NCBI GenBank assembly: GCA_010909165.1
Contig: VJWM01000007.1
Location: 732,644 to 796,643 of the forward strand
Direction of reading: 5' to 3'
Source of the DNA: Anthoceros angustus
Lineage: Eukaryota; Streptophyta; Anthocerotopsida; Anthocerotales; Anthocerotaceae
Length of the DNA: 64,000 nt
In this document: piece by piece, positions 1 to 14,552 of the stretch
Numbering within the stretch: the stretch's first letter is position 1
Layout: each line of letters starts with the position of its first letter
The notes under the pieces: model-generated
Database searches by the model: none
Seen by the model: the letters and a program-made list of their open reading frames with translations, nothing else
What the model was told of the DNA's origin: nothing
Position numbers and translations under genes: made by a program

Positions 1-78
1 GAGTCTCAACACGATTAATGGTGTGGTGATATTTTTTAACATCTGCTCTTTGTTGAACCAAGGATTTCTAACGTCCAG

Positions 79-3000
79 TTTTGTGTGGCTGTTAGGTGGT
101 TGGAACTTGAGAAGGAAGCTGCAATCCTAAATGTGTCCTTGCAGGAGACAAAAAAGAAGTTTACTGAAGAAACAGAACGACAGGTGGCTAAGATTTGTCT
201 ATGATGTGCAGCTGCCGACTCGGGACTCTTGCTCGCTTCCATTATCATTCTCCTGCAACGGTGTATGCTGTGTAGATTCAAGATTTTTCAAGACTTGCAG
301 TCTCGTTCAGAGATCGAATGATGTTGAAGGGACCTGGGACGAGCAATGACCTAGATGAAGGGCTTGCGCTGCTGAAGGATTATCAGGTGAGAGACAGGTT
401 CACAATATAGCGGTATGATGCTGCACATTTTCTTCTCGGGATTGTTAGCGCTTTGATTGTGCCAAGCTAGCAACTTGGGGATGCAACTAATGTCTTTGAG
501 CATGATGTGATACATGAATTGCCTCAACTGTTCAACTTCGATACCAGACTGAATTAGAGGGAATTCAAAAGACAAGAGAAGCCCTTGTGCTTGCCCAGAA
601 GCTATTTGATATGCCAATCACACCCTACCCTGCTCTTGCAGAGGTAAAAATGATGAAGTAAGTGCGGCTGTTGGTGACTGTGGACAGTACTTCTTACAAT
701 TGTCTCTCTCTTAGGTTGAAGGTTCGCTGAAAAGCATGACCTTGATATACAATGTGTATGTGGACTTCAAGAATGCGGTCGCAAATTACTCTAGTATGTT
801 GTGGGTAGAACTCGACATTGATAAACTGGTCAAAGTCACTGAGGAATTTGGCGTGCGCATGAAACGCATGAAAACTCTAAAAACTTTGCTGCCATTTATT
901 AACCTGGAAGCGAAGTTGAAGGGTTTCCAGGATTCACTTCCCCTGATTCAGGTGAGATTTCCCTGGTATCATGAGTTAGAAACACAGCTGAGTTTAGATG
1001 CAGAAACTGTGTACTGTTTCCGAGGAAAACTATCCTAACCTTTTTTGTCACAGGACCTCAAAAGCGAAGCACTCCGGCCCAGACATTGGGAAAAGCTGAT
1101 GAAGGAAACTGGGAAATCATTTGACATGGATCCCAAGACTTTTACCCTCGCGAACTTGTTTAGAATGGAGCTTCATAGGTTTGCAAATGTGATCAGGTAC
1201 AAAATCATTACCTGTGTGGCGGTACAGTTGTATGAAGGAGGAGGGAGAAGAAGGATTATATTTGAACTCCTTATGTTTTTCTATTTGAACTGCTCTGAGT
1301 GCTTTATTGGAATTTCCATTGACCTGATCCTGTTTTATTCGTGTCGTTAAGACCCTTCTTTGCCTCAACCTAGATGACTCTTTGACTGTAAGTCCCCTCA
1401 CTCCTTGATAGTGAAATTACAAATGCTGCGACGAAAGAATTAAACATAGAAAGCGAGCTTAAAAATATGGCTGACACGTGGAAGGACCAGCAGTTTGAGG
1501 TGTACAAGTACAACAAAGATGGAAGGGACCGAGGATGGGTTTTGAAGTCCACCGAGCCAATTGCTTTTCTTCTGGAGGATATGACACTTAACTTGCAGAG
1601 CATGACTAGCTCGCGGTTTGTGCGTGCATTTCTTGATGAGGTCAACTCGTGGGAAAGGAGATTGAGTTTGATTGGCGAGGTTATTGAAATTTGGATGCAG
1701 GTATGTACGAAATCGCTAATGGTATGTAAAGCCTAAAGCTAGTCTGCAGATAATGGGCTGGCTAAAGCATTCCTTTCATATGGATCAGGTGCAACGAAAA
1801 TGGATGTATCTTGAGAGTATCTTTTGCTCAGATGACATCCGACATCAGCTGCCTGACGAAGCCAAAAAATTTGATGTTATTGATAAGAATTGGAAAAAGA
1901 TCATGACAGAGACAGCTGGCAATCCCAACATAGTAGCTGCTTGCAGTGTGGATGGACGCTTGTCTGCTCTTGGTCTTCTGTTCCAGCAGCTTGAGAATTG
2001 TCAGAAGAGTTTGAGCGAGTAAGCTTTCTAACTTTGATCGACCTTTGTTCCTACATGGCTGCTGGATGAGTGGTATTGAACAGTCGGTGCTATATGCCCA
2101 TTATTGCAGGTATTTGGATACCAAGAGAAATGCGTTTCCCAGATTTTTTTTCATATCTGATGATGAGCTCTTATCAGTTCTTGGCACATCAGACCCAAGC
2201 TCAATACAAGAGCATATGCTGAAACTATTCGACAATTGTGCAGCCTTGGTATTTGGTGATAAAATGAAATCAGTTATTGGGATGAAATCTTCAGAGTCTG
2301 AGACATTCTCGTTTAAATTAAACGTGCCTACCGATGGTGCTGTTGAGGGGTGGATGAAAGCCGTCGAGGCAGAGATGCGCCATACCCTATATGAGATATT
2401 AAAGGAAGGGGTTTATAATTATGCTAAGATTCGCCGAACCCAGTGGATTATTGACAACCTTGGCATGGTCACACTTGTAAGCTGGGGAACTCTCTACAAG
2501 CTTTGAACCGATACGTTTCAGTGATCCCCAAGTTTTGAGGGTTGCTATGAGGTTCCTTTCCTTCATGAAGTCTGAATGTTCATCTTTCTATGTGGTCAGG
2601 CTGGAAGCCAAATTTGGTGGACCTGGGAAGTGGAAGATGCTTTCCTTAGCGTTCGAAAAGGCAATAAAAATGCTATGAAAGTCTTCAGCGTTAAGCTAAC
2701 TGACCAGCTGGATGACCTGGTTACCATGGTCCGCTCAGATTTGAGTTCCTTACAAAGAAAAAAGGTGCCGTTGTGTTTGTCTCTTTTTCTTCACATTTTG
2801 GCTCACCTGCCTTCAAAGTTTTGATACACTTTAGACCACAAGCTCCGTTTTTTTCCTGATTGAAGCTGTTTTGTTTGTCGTGTATCATAGGTGAATGCTC
2901 TTATCATTATTGATGTACATGCTCGAGATATTATTGATACTTTTGTGCGCGACAGTATATTAGACCATAGGGAATTTGCTTGGGAGAGTCAGCTACGATT

Positions 3001-6000
3001 CTACTGGGATAGGATAAAGGACGATACTATGATCAGGTGCTTACTACTTCTTATAGCCTTTCAGGAAAACTGGTGTGACCTTGACCTTTGTCGCATAGAA
3101 GTGTATTTTTAAAACTCTTTTTACTGAATTTTTAGACAGTGTACTGGGGAATTCCGATATGGTTATGAATATATGGGACTGAATGGGAGGCTGGTTATTA
3201 CGGCGCTAACCGATCGGTGTTACATGACTCTCACGACTGCATTGACATATCGACTTGGCGGTGCTCCAGCTGGACCTGCTGGGACAGGCAAAACTGAAAC
3301 AACTAAAGATCTAGCGAAGTCTATGGCGCTACTTTGTGTTGTCTTCAATTGTGGTGACGGACTGGACTATAAGGTTCATTAGGTTCATTTTGATTCTGTC
3401 GGACCTACTTAGTGATCCTGTCCTATATGCGTGTTTTAGGTAATCACTAGCTGTAATAATGTCGGTATGTCGTTGTTTTTATGTAACTTGAGTTCATACC
3501 GGGTTCCTTGTGCAGGCAATGGGTTCAATATTTTCTGGGCTAGTTCAATGTGGAGCATGGGGTTGCTTTGATGAATTTAACAGGATTGATGCTGAAGTAC
3601 TTTCAGTGGTATCATCTCAAATAAAGCAAATACAGGTGAAATTATAAAATTTTTAGTTAATCATACGGAGCTTTGAGACAAGTCTAAATTCCGCTAGGAG
3701 TATGACGTGGTTTTTGTGAATCGCTAGGAAGCACTAAAGAACGGCTTGAAGAAATTTGTATTTGAAGGTAAAGAGATCGCACTTGACTCCAGGACAGGGA
3801 TATTTATAACGATGAATCCCGGCTACGCTGGAAGGACAGAGCTTCCAGACAATCTGAAAGCACTGTTTCGTCCAGTGACAATGATTGTGCCAGATTTCTT
3901 ACAAATTTGCGAGATTATGCTTTTCTCGGAAGGGTGAGATGAAAGCAGCTCATGCGGTTTACTAGGAAACTGAGACGTCTTGTACTGATGCATTGCACAT
4001 GGGGTGTCTGATAAGAGTTTGATTGGCTTTTGCAGGTTCGGAACAGCAAAACTGCTCGCTAAGAAGATGACTGTGCTCTACAAACTTTCGAGAGAGCAGC
4101 TATCGAAGCAGTATCATTATGACTTCGGTCTACGTGCTTTGAAGTCCGTCTTGGTCATGGCAGGGGCACTCAAACGAGGTAGCCCAGACATGAGTGAGCA
4201 GCTGGTTCTCATGCGAGCTTTAAGAGATATGAATCTTCCGAAGTTTGTGTTCGAGGATGTGCCACTTTTTTTGGGTCTTATTAATGACCTGTTTCCGGGG
4301 CTGGATTGTCCCCGTGTTCGATATCCGCAACTCAATGACGTCGTAGAGCTGGACTTGAAGGTGAAAACACACCCTTTTACAAGATCAGAGATCTGGAATA
4401 GGACCTGGTATTGCACAAATAAATGACACAGGGAGCGTGCTTGCATCCTGAGCATTCGAGTCTTTCTTTTGCGTATGACATTCTCATTTCACGTGGCATA
4501 TATACGAACGTTCAGTTCTTGAGAGGCTGTTCTACCCTGTCTATGATGTAGGAACATGGTTACCAAGTCATGACAGAGCCCAGTGGTCAGGTGGATAAGG
4601 TGATACAGTTGTATGAGACGATGCTCACTCGTCACACTACTATGGTGGTTGGTCCAACTGGTGGAGGAAAGAGTGTTGTCATTCATAGTCTGGCACGAGC
4701 TCAAACAAGACTGAACTTCCCAACGAAGCTCCACATTATTAATCCTAAAGCTCAACCGACTAGTGAATTGTATGGATTGATGGGTAAACTATTCTTGTGG
4801 CCTCAGTAGCTTCTCCAACCGACAGTTGTGGTAGGTCCACTCACATTGTTGACCGACAACAGATCCGGATACTCGTGACTGGACGGATGGACTGCTGTCG
4901 AGCATATTCCGGGAAATCAACAAACCCACGACCGTGGAGAAGAATGACCGAAACTATCTTGTGTTTGATGGTGATGTTGATGCATTGTGGGTGGAGGACA
5001 TGAACAGTGTCATGGATGACAACAAACTGCTCACACTGCCAAACGGAGAGCGCATTCGGCTTAGAGACAGTTCGAAGCTGCTATTTGAGGTTTGTACAGA
5101 TTTCCCACAGTAGAGTAGCCAATGTGCATCTTTTTGTCTGGGTTTTCCAATCTCTCCAATTGGCAGGTGGCAGACTTGCAGTATGCTTCCCCAGCTACTG
5201 TAAGCAGGTGTGGAATGGTATATGTTGACAACAAAAATCTAGGCTATCGGCCCTTCATATGGAAATGGTGCAATTCTCGCAAAAAGTAAGCTGAAGCAGG
5301 CCCTGAAGTTCTCTTGTTTGCCTTAGAGCCATACGGTTGGGTTTCACCTCACACGATGATTACAGGGCAGAAGAAGCCGATGTTCTGAGAGATCTAATGG
5401 ACAAATATGTAAAGAGGTGCATAGACTTCATCCTGGAGGGACTTGCAGATGATGTAATCACCATGCCATTGCAGCAGACAATTCCTTTAACCAATCTGAA
5501 CATGGTGATCCAGCTATGCACTCTTTTGGAGGTTATCCTGACCGAGGACACAACAGTTTGTAATCCCACGGTCTGGACTGAACACCAATTTTTTGGCTGA
5601 GGTACCACGTTTTTGGGGATATAGGCTTTAACTGCGAGCTCATATTCTGTTTGGGATGGACTGTGAATATTTTCAGACGCTGGAGGCCTTGTTCGTTTTC
5701 TGCTTGATATGGTCTCTTGGGGGAACCATCGTGCAATCAGGCGCAATCAAGGACCGTGACCGCTTTGAAAAGTTCGTGAAAGGTTGTGCTTGCATTGGCA
5801 CAAGTTCCGGTGATCCTGTTCCACCATCCCAACTTCCTGAGTCATCCCTTTATGAGTACTGCTTCAATACACAGGATCTGCAGTGGCGATCCTGGAAATC
5901 TATGGTTCCAGACTACGTGGTACAGTAGGATGCTTGTGATTCCATTTGCCTGGGGATCTCGACCTATACTCCCTCTTCTGAGCTCTCTAACTTGGTTTCC

Positions 6001-9000
6001 TTGGCGCCTACAGCCACCTCCAGACAAAGTGTTCAGCAAAATATTGGTACCGACTGTGGACACCTTGCGTTCTACTCATCTTTTGGATACTTTGGTCAAG
6101 GTGAGAGTCCTCCACCTGCTAATCCACAGTGGGTGTCTGCAACTAGCTAGCTCCAGTAAGCTGCCTGAGGATCTGGTGTTAGGGCTGATTGGAGGAGCTC
6201 TGATATTTCAGGCACGGAGAGCTGTGCTGTTTATTGGAGAGAGTGGAACAGCAAAGACTGTAGCAATTCAGAAATACTTCAGTGGCTTGCCCACTGCTAG
6301 TTACCTCATTCTAGGAATGAATTTCAGCAGCCGAACAACATCAATGGATGTTCAGCTAATGGTTGAAGACGCTGTGGAAAAGCGAACAAAGGTCTGTGCA
6401 TGCCTTCTTTAACTCTCTAAATTTGTGCTGCGGATGCTCTTATAATTCATAAGAAGTTGGATCTTGTGCAGGATACATACGGCCCACCAATGGGCAGAAC
6501 CATGATAGTTTTCATTGATGACCTGAATATGCCCAGAGTGGATACATATGGGACCCAGCAGCCAATTGCGATGCTAAAGCTCTTAATCGAGCGTGGTGGT
6601 ATTTATGATAGAGGGTAGGGTTCTCTAATTTGTTCTCTGTGCAATAGAATGGCTGGATTTGCCTTGGTTGGCTCCATCCTCATACAGCAGGGCTTGACAT
6701 CAACACACTCTGCTCAAACTGCAGGAAGGAGCTGAACTGGAAGAACATGAAGGACATCCAGTTTGTGGGAGCAATGGGGCGACCAGGTGGAGCAAGAAAC
6801 CCTGTTGATCCCCGATTCATCTCTCTGTTCAGCTGCTTTGAGATTCAATTTCCTTCAAACGCATCGCTTTCCCACATATACAATGCCATTTTAGAGGCTC
6901 ATGTGAAGAACCTTGTAGCGGAAATCCAGGTCTCTTTCTATTCCTCAAGATGTCCTACAACTGGATGTTGTATTATCATGTTCCCAGCTTCACTGCTGGA
7001 TTTATCAGCAAGCAGAGTTGAGGATTTTGATTCACCCTTCAGCAAGCATTTGACTGTTTGACTTTGTTGGCAGGATCTTGCAGGAGCAATCACTGACCTG
7101 ACGCTCGGCTTGTACAACTATGTTATTGACAAATTACCGCCGACCCCATCTAGATTCCACTATATTTTCAATCTGCGTGATTTGAGTCGTATTTATGAAG
7201 GCCTATGTTTGTCAACACCTGATAGAGTTAAAACTGCCACGCAAATGCTGCGCTTGTGGCGAAATGAATGTCTTAGAATTTTCTATGACCGATTGATCAA
7301 CGACAGGGACAAGGAAATCGTTGAGGTACATCGACAATCTGCCATTGGGATAGTGTATTCTCCGTTCTTCAAATTTTCAATCTTGTTCGTCGTAATGCAC
7401 ACTGTGTCCTGCCTGTCACAGACAAAACTTTCTGAGCTGCTTAACCAGAAGCACGCAGCTATAGTAGAACCAATCCTGGCGAATCCTATTTTATTTGGAG
7501 ACTATCGCCTAGCCCTTCATCCTGGAGAAGCAAGGTTGTATGAAGATCTCGGCAACTTCGAGCGGGTGAAGAACCTGTTTGAGGAGATACTGGATGAATA
7601 CTGTCTTGTGAACAAGAAGATGAATCTCGTTATGTTTGAAGATGCTCTGGAACACCTTACTCGGATTCATCGCATTTTGCGCCTCGAACAGGTAAATCTG
7701 TGCGTAGTATCTAAGTCAACCATGTCAGTTATTTGCCTCAGATCTTTAATTGGAGCCTCACATTGTACATATAGGGAAACACTCTCCTCGTAGGAGTGGG
7801 AGGAAGCGGCAAGAAAAGCCTTTCAAAACTAGCAGGTTTTGCTGCAGGATGCAAAAGTTTTGAAATCACATTAACACGTGGTTACAATGAAGAACTGTTC
7901 CGTGAGGACCTTAAGAAGCTGTATTCCATATTGGGCGTGGAAAATTTGCCCGTCGCATTTCTGTTTACTGATGCACATGTCGCAGACGAGGGTTTCCTAG
8001 AACTTATCAACAATATGCTGACTTCTGGCATGGTGCCAGCCTTATTTAAAGAAGATGAAAAAGATGGAATGATCGGCCAGGTATGGCATGTTGTCCAACG
8101 GTGTTGTTTTCCTTTGGCGAACATGTGCAACGCTTGCTACTGAACCTTTACCATTAAATCCTATGCAGGTGAGGGAAGCTGTTACCGCAGCAGGTATTGT
8201 GGACACAAAAGAAAATTGCTGGGGATATTTCATAAGCAGGTGTAGAAGAAATCTTCACCTTATTCTGGCGATGTCACCTGTTGGAGACACTTTAAGAACC
8301 AGATGCCGAAATTTTCCGGGACTGGTATAGCCGCCGACTTCGCACCACGAACTTCCTGCCCAGCATTAAGAACTTGGGTTGTGATCTGCTAAAACTGGCT
8401 GCATACTCGTCTGTTACATATACGCAGGTTAATAACTGCGTAATTAACTGGCTGAGCCCGTGGCCCGAAGAAGCGCTCAAGTCTGTAGCCTCTGTGTTTT
8501 TAGCAGAAGTGGACCTTCCGGATGAGCTGCGTGAGCCTATTTTGGAGCACATAGTCATGGTCCATCAGTCAGTCTGTAGACTTAGTGAGGTGTTTGAGCA
8601 ACAGATGCGGAGGCACAATTATGTCACTCCAAAGAACTTTTTGGATTTCATTATAAATTATCGTAATGCGTTGAAGACAAACAGGAAAAACAACGCTGAT
8701 ATGTGTAAAAGACTTGATGGAGGGCTGCAGAAACTTATACAAGCCGCCCAAGAAGTTGCTGTCATGCAGGTGGAATTGGCGACATGGGAGTGGATACAAG
8801 GTCCGGCTTTAGGACCCTAAAGCGCTAACAAGTTACTTGTTTGATATGACAGGTGACTCTTGCAGATGCAAAAGTGGTGGTAGATGAGAAAACAAACCAA
8901 TGCAACGCCTTGCTGGAGGTCATCAGGTTTATACACATTCCCCGACCTCTGTAGTCCGCTTTCGTGCGTCAGGCGGGTGTATACATTCGTTAACAACTGT

Positions 9001-12000
9001 TTAACTGGTGACCTATCAGTCGAAATACAGCTGAAGTGCAAAGTAAACAAGCAGTTGCGCAAGAAAAGCAATCTGACCTCGCCAAACAAGGGGAGTTGAT
9101 TACCAAGGAAAAGGGGGAAGCAGAGATAGCTCTTGCTGAGGCTCTCCCAGCCCTTGAAGCTGCTGCAGAGGCCTTGAACAACTTGAAGAAGGATGAGATC
9201 ACTGAGATCCGGTCCTTCGCCAAACCCCACATATTAGTGCAGAAGGTAATATCACTCAGTCAACTTCCGCAGATCTTCTTGCTGCCGGGTGCAAACGTTT
9301 TCACTGGGGCCCTTGTTCCAGGTCTGTGAATGCGTCGTAATACTCAAAGGCATCAAGGATGTCTCCTGGAAGGGCGCCAAGGCAATGATGGCTGACAATA
9401 GGTTTCTAGCCACGTTGCAGGAGTTTGACAAAGACAACATCAACGAGAAACAGGTATCCACAGAAACCACGGTCTGTCAGCTCCTGCCAGAATGTGTGTG
9501 ATGACACTTTGATGGACGATGTCCCAGATCAGGGCCTTGAAGGAGTATTTCAAAGATCCAAAGTTGTCGTTGGAGGATGTTTCAACGGTGTCCACAGCTG
9601 GAGCTGGATTGCTTCGTTGGGTTATTGCGATGATGAACTACTATGCAATAGCAAAAGTTGTGCAACCCAAACGTCTGGCTGTCGCCACAGCCGAGAAAAA
9701 CCTTCGGAATGCTCAGACTGAACTGGAAAGAATAGTAGCAGAGGTCTGTAACACAGTCATGTAGAGCTTGGGACTGCAGTTTGCGGACTTTACTTTCCCA
9801 TCCCTCTTGGTGCACGGCTTGGTGTAGCAGGTCCCTCGACGCTGATCCCTGACTTCTATTGCAGATAACCCAACTTTCCGCTCAATTACAAGGTTTAAGT
9901 AAACAGTTCGAAGGGAGTACCGCCGAGCAGCAGGACCTGAAGTCAAAAGCAGATCTCATGGAAAAGCGACTGGATGCAGCTGAAAGGCTTATCACTGGTC
10001 TTGGTTCAGAGCGTGTCCGATGGACAAAGGATATCGAAGATCTGGCAGTCGCGAAAGAGAAGTTCTTGGGTGACTGCTTGGTGACTTCTAGTTTTCTCAG
10101 GTACTTTCTCGATCAGACAAAAATAATCAGGGAGAGGGCAAGCCATGAGTTTGGTGAAGTGCAATCTGCCCGTTTGGATTACGTTCCCTTCTGCTCTAAT
10201 GGCTTGGGGTCTCCATGTCGCAGCTATACAGGAGCTTTCACTGTAGACTTCAGAAACCAGATGCTGTTTGACATCTGGCTACCCGACCTGAAAGCCAAAG
10301 CAGTCCCCACCACAGATCCGTTTCGATTGGAATCCTTGCTGACTAGTGAGGTGGAGATCAGCAGATGGGTCAATGAAGGGCTTCCTTCAAATGACCTGTC
10401 CATACAAAATGGCATTCTCACCACGAGATCTTCACGGTTCCCCCTTTGCATCGACCCCCAAATGCAGGTGCCAATGTGCTTGCTTGTGCTCCTTAGATTG
10501 CAAACATCGTATACTATGTCACCTTATTTCGCGATCGACTGCAGGCAATAAACTGGATAAAGAGGAAAGAAGGAAAACAACTGGAAGGACGAGTCAGATC
10601 CTTCAATGACTCTGATTTCCTCAAGCAGCTGGAACTTGCTATCCAGTATGGATTCCCGTTCATGTTTGAGAACGTTGACGAGTACATTGATCCTGTCATA
10701 GATCCGGTTTTGGAAAAGCTTACAGTTTCAGGACCCGGTGGACGAAAAACAATCAAACTTGGGGATAAAGACATTGAATGGGTAAATGTCGGCTATGACT
10801 TGGAAGGTGTAAAAGTGAGTTGAGCGGGAATTTACGCGTTGTATATTGTGCAGGATGATGGGTTTCGCCTTTACATGATCAGTAAATTACCGAACCCGCA
10901 TTATGGACCTGAAATATCAGGGAAGACAATGATTATCAACTATAGTGTGACCGAACAAGGCCTCACGTCACAACTGCTAAACGCTACAGTAAGCCTAGTA
11001 ACGTTGTGCAGCTCTTTTGTGCTGCTGCATCAGATCCATACTCTGAGAGTCGAGCTCTAACTCAGGTTAGGCATGAAAGACCGGATTTGGAAGAACAGAG
11101 GGAGAATTTAGTACGGGATACAAGTGAAAATAAGACCCTCCTCAAACAGTTGGAAGATACCCTTCTTCGAGTAAAGAGAAAAATTACATTAGTTTAAGCT
11201 AAATTTTATATATTCATATTTTTTTATACATGTGGGGTTTGTCTTCCAGGAGTTGAGTAATGCGACAGGAAATATTTTAGATAATGAAGAACTTATAACT
11301 ACTTTAGAAAATACTAAAGGCAAGGCATCAGAAATCTCACAGAAGTTGGCTTTGGCACGAGATACCGCTGTTGAAATTGAACAGGTACTTATGTTTTACA
11401 TATGTACAAATTAAAGATCTCCATACGGGTATCGATATGGAAGCTAATAAAAATGTCACAATGATTCTTGTATAGCTACGATCACGGTATACATCTGCAG
11501 CGAAACGAGGTGCAATCCTATTTTTTGTGATGTCAGCACTCTCCGCCATCAACAATATGTATGAATATTCTTTATCGTCTTTCCTATCGGTATTTCAAAT
11601 ATCTCTTGCTACAAGCAAAAGAGATGCCACTCTGGAAGGACGATTACGCAATATTATTGATGCCCTTACTTATGATGTGTATAACTATACGTGTACTGGA
11701 CTTTTTGAGAAACACAAGTTGATGTTGTCATTTCACATGACTAGTAGAATTATGGATGGAGAAAAGAATTTGAACCATGAACAGCTAGGCTTCTTCTTGA
11801 AAGGAAACTTGTCTCTAGAAAAGTCAGCTATTTTGCGCCCTTATGATTGGATGCCCGATCAAGGTTGGCAGGATATGGTACGGATGATGGATTTGGGTGG
11901 TCAGTTTAAGGAGTTGGCAGAACATTTTCAAATTAATGAGAATGAGAATGGTTGGAGACTATGGTACGATGAAGAAAAACCTGAAGATGTTCCACTACCT

Positions 12001-14548
12001 GGAGGGTTTAGCGAAAGGCTCAATACCTTTGAGCTTCTACTAGTATTGCGGTGTTTTAGGATTGATAGAATAACTGTTGCGCTCACAGTAAGTAAGGTTT
12101 CACATATCATAAAATCATTTTATTATACTTTTATTGATTCAAAGTAATATGACATATATTATGGTATTTGCAGAAATATGTTATGGAGAAAATGGGGGAG
12201 AAGTATGTGATCCCCCCGGTATTGGACTATAAGACAGTCCATCGGCAAAGCTCGGCGTTAACGCCTATTGTCTTTATTTTAAGCCCCGGCGCTGATCCTG
12301 CATTTGATGTATTTAATCTTGGAGAAGAAATGGGCTTCAAAGCGGGGGCTAAACTCAAGTATATGGCATTGGGTCAGGGCATGGGTCCTAAAGCGCAAGA
12401 GATGATTGAGACAGGATCTTCGCGTGGCTTATGGGTGATGTTGCAAAACTGTCACCTTCTACCCTCGTGGTTGAAGACCCTGGAAAAAATATTAGAAAAA
12501 CTACTAAAACCACATGAGGATTTCCGATTGTGGCTCACAACCGAACCTACATCAACCTTTCCTCTTGGTATCCTACAAAGGAGCTTAAAAGTGGTGACAG
12601 AGCCCCCGAATGGCCTCAAGCTAAACATGAAATCATCATATGCAAAAATCACGGAAGAAGGACTTGCAGACTGTCCTCACCCGGCTTTTCGAACACAAGT
12701 ATGTTATGTTGATGAAGTTGCGCGCAAGTTAAAACAAGAAAACAAAATGAACAAGGTTATTGAGCATTTGATGTGGGTAGCAGGTGTACGTCCTGGCCTT
12801 CTTCCATGCGGTGGTGCAAGAAAGACGCAAATATGGACGACTTGGATGGAATGTAGCGTACGATTTCAACGAGACCGACATGAGAATCAGGTAAGTAATT
12901 ACGCATATGGTGAGGCAAGCATAAGAAAATTGATTTGGGCGAGAGTGAAGAGAGCTCCGCGGCGTTTGCTGGTTTGGTGATGCAGCATGGCGTTGATCTC
13001 CACGTATCTGAGAAAAGCTTGGGACAACAAGGATGACACCATTCCTTGGGGCACACTGCGGTACTTGATCGGAGAAGCCATGTACGGTGGGCGTGTGTCA
13101 GACTCGTTCGATCGCCGAATCTTGAAGACATACCTGGACGAATACTTGGGGGACTTCCTGTTCGATAAGTTCCACCCTTTCATCTTCTTCACGGGTCACG
13201 ATGGGGTGAGCTACGAGCTTCCACCGTCCGGACCCAGAGACACCTACGTGCAGATGATCGAGTCCCTTCCCATCGTCCAAACTCCCGAAGTGTTCGGATT
13301 GCACCCCAACGCTGACATCAGCTACTACACCACCACCACCAAAATGACGTGGAGAGGGCTGGTGAGCTTGCAACCCAGAGGAGGATCAAGCCAGTCCGGC
13401 GGGAAGAGGGAGGAGATTGTGGACAACGTGGCAAGCGACATCCTGGGCAAGCTGCCCAAGCCATTCGACATTCCTGTGATCAGAAAGGAGATCGGAATTC
13501 CGACACCCGTGCAGGTGGTGCTGTTGCAAGAGCTGGAAAGGTGGAATAAGCTGGTTCTCAAGATTGAGGATAGCCTCCACCTGCTCAAGAAGGCACTGGC
13601 AGGCGAGATTGGAATGAGCAAAGACCTGGATGATTTGTCCTCTTCCCTCTTCAACGGCCAGTTGCCAGCAATGTGGCGCAAGCTCTCACCGCAGGTACGG
13701 TACACAAATATTCTTGTCACTGGCGAGCACACCAGTGCCATCACTGTGACTTGTGACTTACAGTTCGAGTGCTGCTGCTGCTGCTGCTGCTCCTGCAGAC
13801 GGAGAAGATGTTGGCCACCTGGATGTTGTGGTTTCTGCAGCGCTTGGACCAGTACCAGAGGTGGGTAGAAAAAGGAGAGCCTACAGTCATGTGGCTGTCC
13901 GGGCTCCACATTCCCGAGACGTACATTGCAGCCTTGGTGCAAACTGCGTGCAGGGACCGGGGGTGGCCTCTGGACAAGTCCATCGTATACACGCAGGTGA
14001 GAACCCACAACCTTCGTAGGTAGGGACCCAACAAAAGAGAACCGAGTAGGAGCGCTGTTGCCCGAGATCCTTTCCAAACGTTTTGATGTCTTTGCTTGCA
14101 GGTGAGCCGCTTCACGGACCCCGCGCAGGTGAAAGAAAAGCCCAAGCACGGATGTTACATCTCTGGCCTCTATCTGGAAGGAGCCGGCTGGGACCACGAG
14201 AAGTCTATGCTCAAGCGTCAGGTAAGACTCACTCAACTCGCCAACGCACAGCGGCAGCGCCGTTCTGTTGGACAAAGTGAACTCAGCATTTCATTTGTTC
14301 ATTCCTTCACTCCCCCGTCGCAGGAACCCAAGCTTCTGGTGTACGAGCTTCCCATTCTGCAAATCATCCCTATCGAGGCCAGCAAGCTGAAGCTGCAGAA
14401 CACTCTGTGCACTCCAGTTTACGTCACTCAGGCACGTCGAAATGCCATGGGAGTGGGACTCATCTTCGAGGCGGACATAGCCACCACCACACACTCTTCT
14501 CACTGGGTTCTGCAGGGCGTGGCCCTCTGCCTCAACATAGATCAATAG
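79..14548 (+). CDS. DNAH10: Axonemal dynein heavy chain, DNAH10/DHC1 (1-alpha, I1/f inner arm) type, 5'-partial
   Basis: This is the force-generating heavy chain of the two-headed I1/f inner-arm dynein of motile cilia. About 3,309 residues can be read and the N-terminal tail begins before the window. Exons: 79-196, 301-386, 548-642, 715-951, 1054-1196, 1412-1700, 1789-2018, 2110-2476, 2600-2764, 2891-3036, 3136-3373, 3516-3635, 3728-3933, 4036-4360, 4552-4784, 4863-5089, 5167-5285, 5366-5531, 5677-5919, 6014-6100, 6212-6391, 6472-6614, 6725-6929, 7074-7325, 7422-7691, 7775-8080, 8169-8324, 8428-8769, 8853-8926, 9020-9245, 9322-9453, 9528-9743, 9865-10100, 10224-10467, 10545-10781, 10854-10988, 11066-11170, 11250-11384, 11476-12087, 12174-12698, 12784-12890, 12986-13694, 13799-13996, 14102-14221, 14324-14548. 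P-loops: AAA1 [10 protein letters not shown] (exon 11, Walker B CFDEFNRI in exon 12), AAA2 GPTGGGKS (exon 15), AAA3 GESGTAKT (exon 21), AAA4 GVGGSGKK (exon 26). Stalk coiled coils and microtubule-binding region lie at about 8770-10000. The C-terminus ends normally. Assignment to the DNAH10 class rests on near-continuous remembered similarity. Confidence 0.96.
13769..13798 (+). repeat. CTG/TGC trinucleotide repeat abutting a dynein splice acceptor
   Basis: The last 30 bases of the intron before the exon at 13799 are (TGC) repeated about seven times, then TCCTGCAG. The repeat takes the place of the pyrimidine tract. The next exon resumes the dynein frame directly after CAG. Confidence 0.8.
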
Positions 14549-14552
14549 GAAT

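Noticed and set aside
5360-5746. A 128-codon minus-strand frame inside the dynein gene
   Set aside because: Antisense to dynein AAA2-AAA3 exons and intron; composition mirrors the sense codons.
13325-14275. A 316-codon open frame on the minus strand opposite dynein
   Set aside because: It lies antisense to well-supported dynein exons with conserved residues. High GC in this region keeps the opposite strand open, and it contains only low-complexity Gln/His runs from the CTG repeat.
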